A stretch of 64,000 nt of DNA from CAVSRC01 sp963830205. Its GTDB lineage: Bacteria > Pseudomonadota > Alphaproteobacteria > Rhizobiales > Kaistiaceae. A program made the translations under genes and the position numbers. Location: positions 120,665 through 184,664 of the forward strand of contig CAWHLP010000020.1 in NCBI GenBank assembly GCA_963830205.1. The letters run 5' to 3'. A model generated the notes under the pieces. That model saw nothing but the letters and a program-made list of their open reading frames with translations, ran no database searches and was not told the origin of the DNA. Each line of letters starts with the position of its first letter. Positions within the stretch are counted from its first letter, which is position 1. This document shows positions 63,478-64,000 of this stretch, in pieces.

Positions 63478-64000
63478 TCATTCGTCGATCATCCGCTTGA
63501 GGAGCTCAATCTCGTCGGCCAGCGTCATATCGCCCTCGATCAGCCCCTCGATCTTGCGTACCGCGTGCAGCACCGTGGTGTGGTCGCGGCCGCCGAAACG
63601 CCGCCCGATCTCGGGCAGCGAGCGCGGGGTGAGCATCTTGGCGAGATACATGGCGATCTGCCGCGGGCGCACGATGGTCCGCGTGCGCCGGCTCGACAGC
63701 AGGTCCGCCTTGGAGACGTTGTAATGGCGGGCGACGACCCGCTGGATGTCCTCGATCTTGACCCGGCGCGGCTCGCGCTGGCCGACAAGATCGCGCAGCG
63801 TGATCTCGGCCGAGGCGATGGTCACCGGCTGGCGGGTGAACTGCCACTGGGCGACCAGGCGGTTGAGCGCGCCTTCCAGGTCGCGGCCGTTGGAGGTGAC
63901 CGACTGGGCGACATATTCCAGAACGATGTCGGGGATATCGAGCCCCGGGTTCTGCGCCTGGGCAGCGACGTAGCGCGAATGGACGATGGCGCGCCTGAGC
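63478..64000 (-). CDS. dnaA: Chromosomal replication initiator DnaA (3' part)
   Basis: The last 174 codons of DnaA, the rest lying beyond the window. Visible are the end of the AAA+ lid (GLDIPDIVLEYVAQSVTSNG and RDLEGALNRLVAQ) and all of DNA-binding domain IV, with the signature FGGRDHTTVLHAVRKIE that binds DnaA boxes. The order dnaA then dnaN is conventional. The origin may lie near but no DnaA-box cluster is seen in the 107-bp dnaA-dnaN gap. Confidence 0.97.
   Translation of the reverse strand, partial: LRRAIVHSRYVAAQAQNPGLDIPDIVLEYVAQSVTSNGRDLEGALNRLVAQWQFTRQPVTIASAEITLRDLVGQREPRRVKIEDIQRVVARHYNVSKADLLSSRRTRTIVRPRQIAMYLAKMLTPRSLPEIGRRFGGRDHTTVLHAVRKIEGLIEGDMTLADEIELLKRMIDE

Overview
The window is high-GC DNA from an alphaproteobacterium, most likely of the order Hyphomicrobiales (Rhizobiales). 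The evidence is a complete six-gene acpXL cluster for very-long-chain lipid A fatty acids (2.5-8.1 kb), an MmcB-type DNA repair gene, a DUF1127 protein, cpa/tad pilus genes and the chromosome-replication genes dnaA, dnaN, recF and gyrB. No species can be named from sequence alone.

Layout. 0-1.1 kb: ISAs1-family transposase. 1.4-2.5 kb: methyltransferase and mmcB. 2.5-8.1 kb: lpxXL, adh2XL, fabF1XL (frameshifted), fabF2XL (lacks catalytic residues), fabZXL and acpXL, all on the minus strand. 8.5-14.1 kb: a DUF1624 membrane protein, then a LacI-controlled sugar locus (LacI, SMP-30 lactonase, RbsD/FucU mutarotase, aldo/keto reductase) and a zinc-finger thioredoxin. 14.1-20.7 kb: a repeat-rich zone with an IS4-type transposase remnant and a 2.26-kb tandem duplication of efp-epmA-epmB. 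Both epmB copies carry a palindromic repeat inserted in the coding region. 20.8-27.1 kb: redox genes, a phosphatase-like arsenate reductase, a deacetylase, a ferritin-like/CDGSH fusion and a small-molecule kinase. 27.1-30.2 kb: nirK-nirV nitrite reductase locus, a divergent Crp/Fnr regulator and a DUF1858 protein. 30.3-36.5 kb: a 24-codon ORF with an extreme Shine-Dalgarno sequence, a DUF930 protein, recF, lysE, dedA and gyrB. 36.5-37.2 kb: DUF4160/DUF2442 toxin-antitoxin-like pair. 37.4-49.4 kb: YcaQ-like glycosylase, two SDRs, GNATs, an ABC exporter, an MFS transporter, a RimK-like ATP-grasp and a K+/H+ antiporter. 49.7 kb: tRNA-Arg(CCG). 49.8-57 kb: SDR, TetR remnant, ETF-QO, an M15 peptidase, and tadD/cpaC/cpaB. 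57.2-60.1 kb: GH43 xylosidase and a DUF1479 dioxygenase. 60.2-60.9 kb: dispersed repeat and AraC remnant. 60.9-62.2 kb: a low-GC Panacea-domain (DUF4065) gene coupled to an unrecognised gene. 62.2-64 kb: dnaN and the 3' end of dnaA.

How the parts relate. The dnaA-dnaN pair points left and recF-gyrB, about 30 kb away, points right. Inverting the interval between them would restore the usual dnaA-dnaN-recF(-gyrB) order, so an inversion is the simplest explanation, with the low-GC Panacea pair sitting at one junction. The best candidates for an uncharacterised system are that Panacea pair and the palindrome-controlled DUF4160/DUF2442 pair.

Quality note. At least eight otherwise well-conserved genes carry one- or two-base frameshifts. 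Some may be real pseudogenes, but the number suggests residual sequencing indels. The near-identical tandem duplication could likewise be an assembly join of two variants. Frameshift coordinates are deduced by reading the two frames against the expected protein family.
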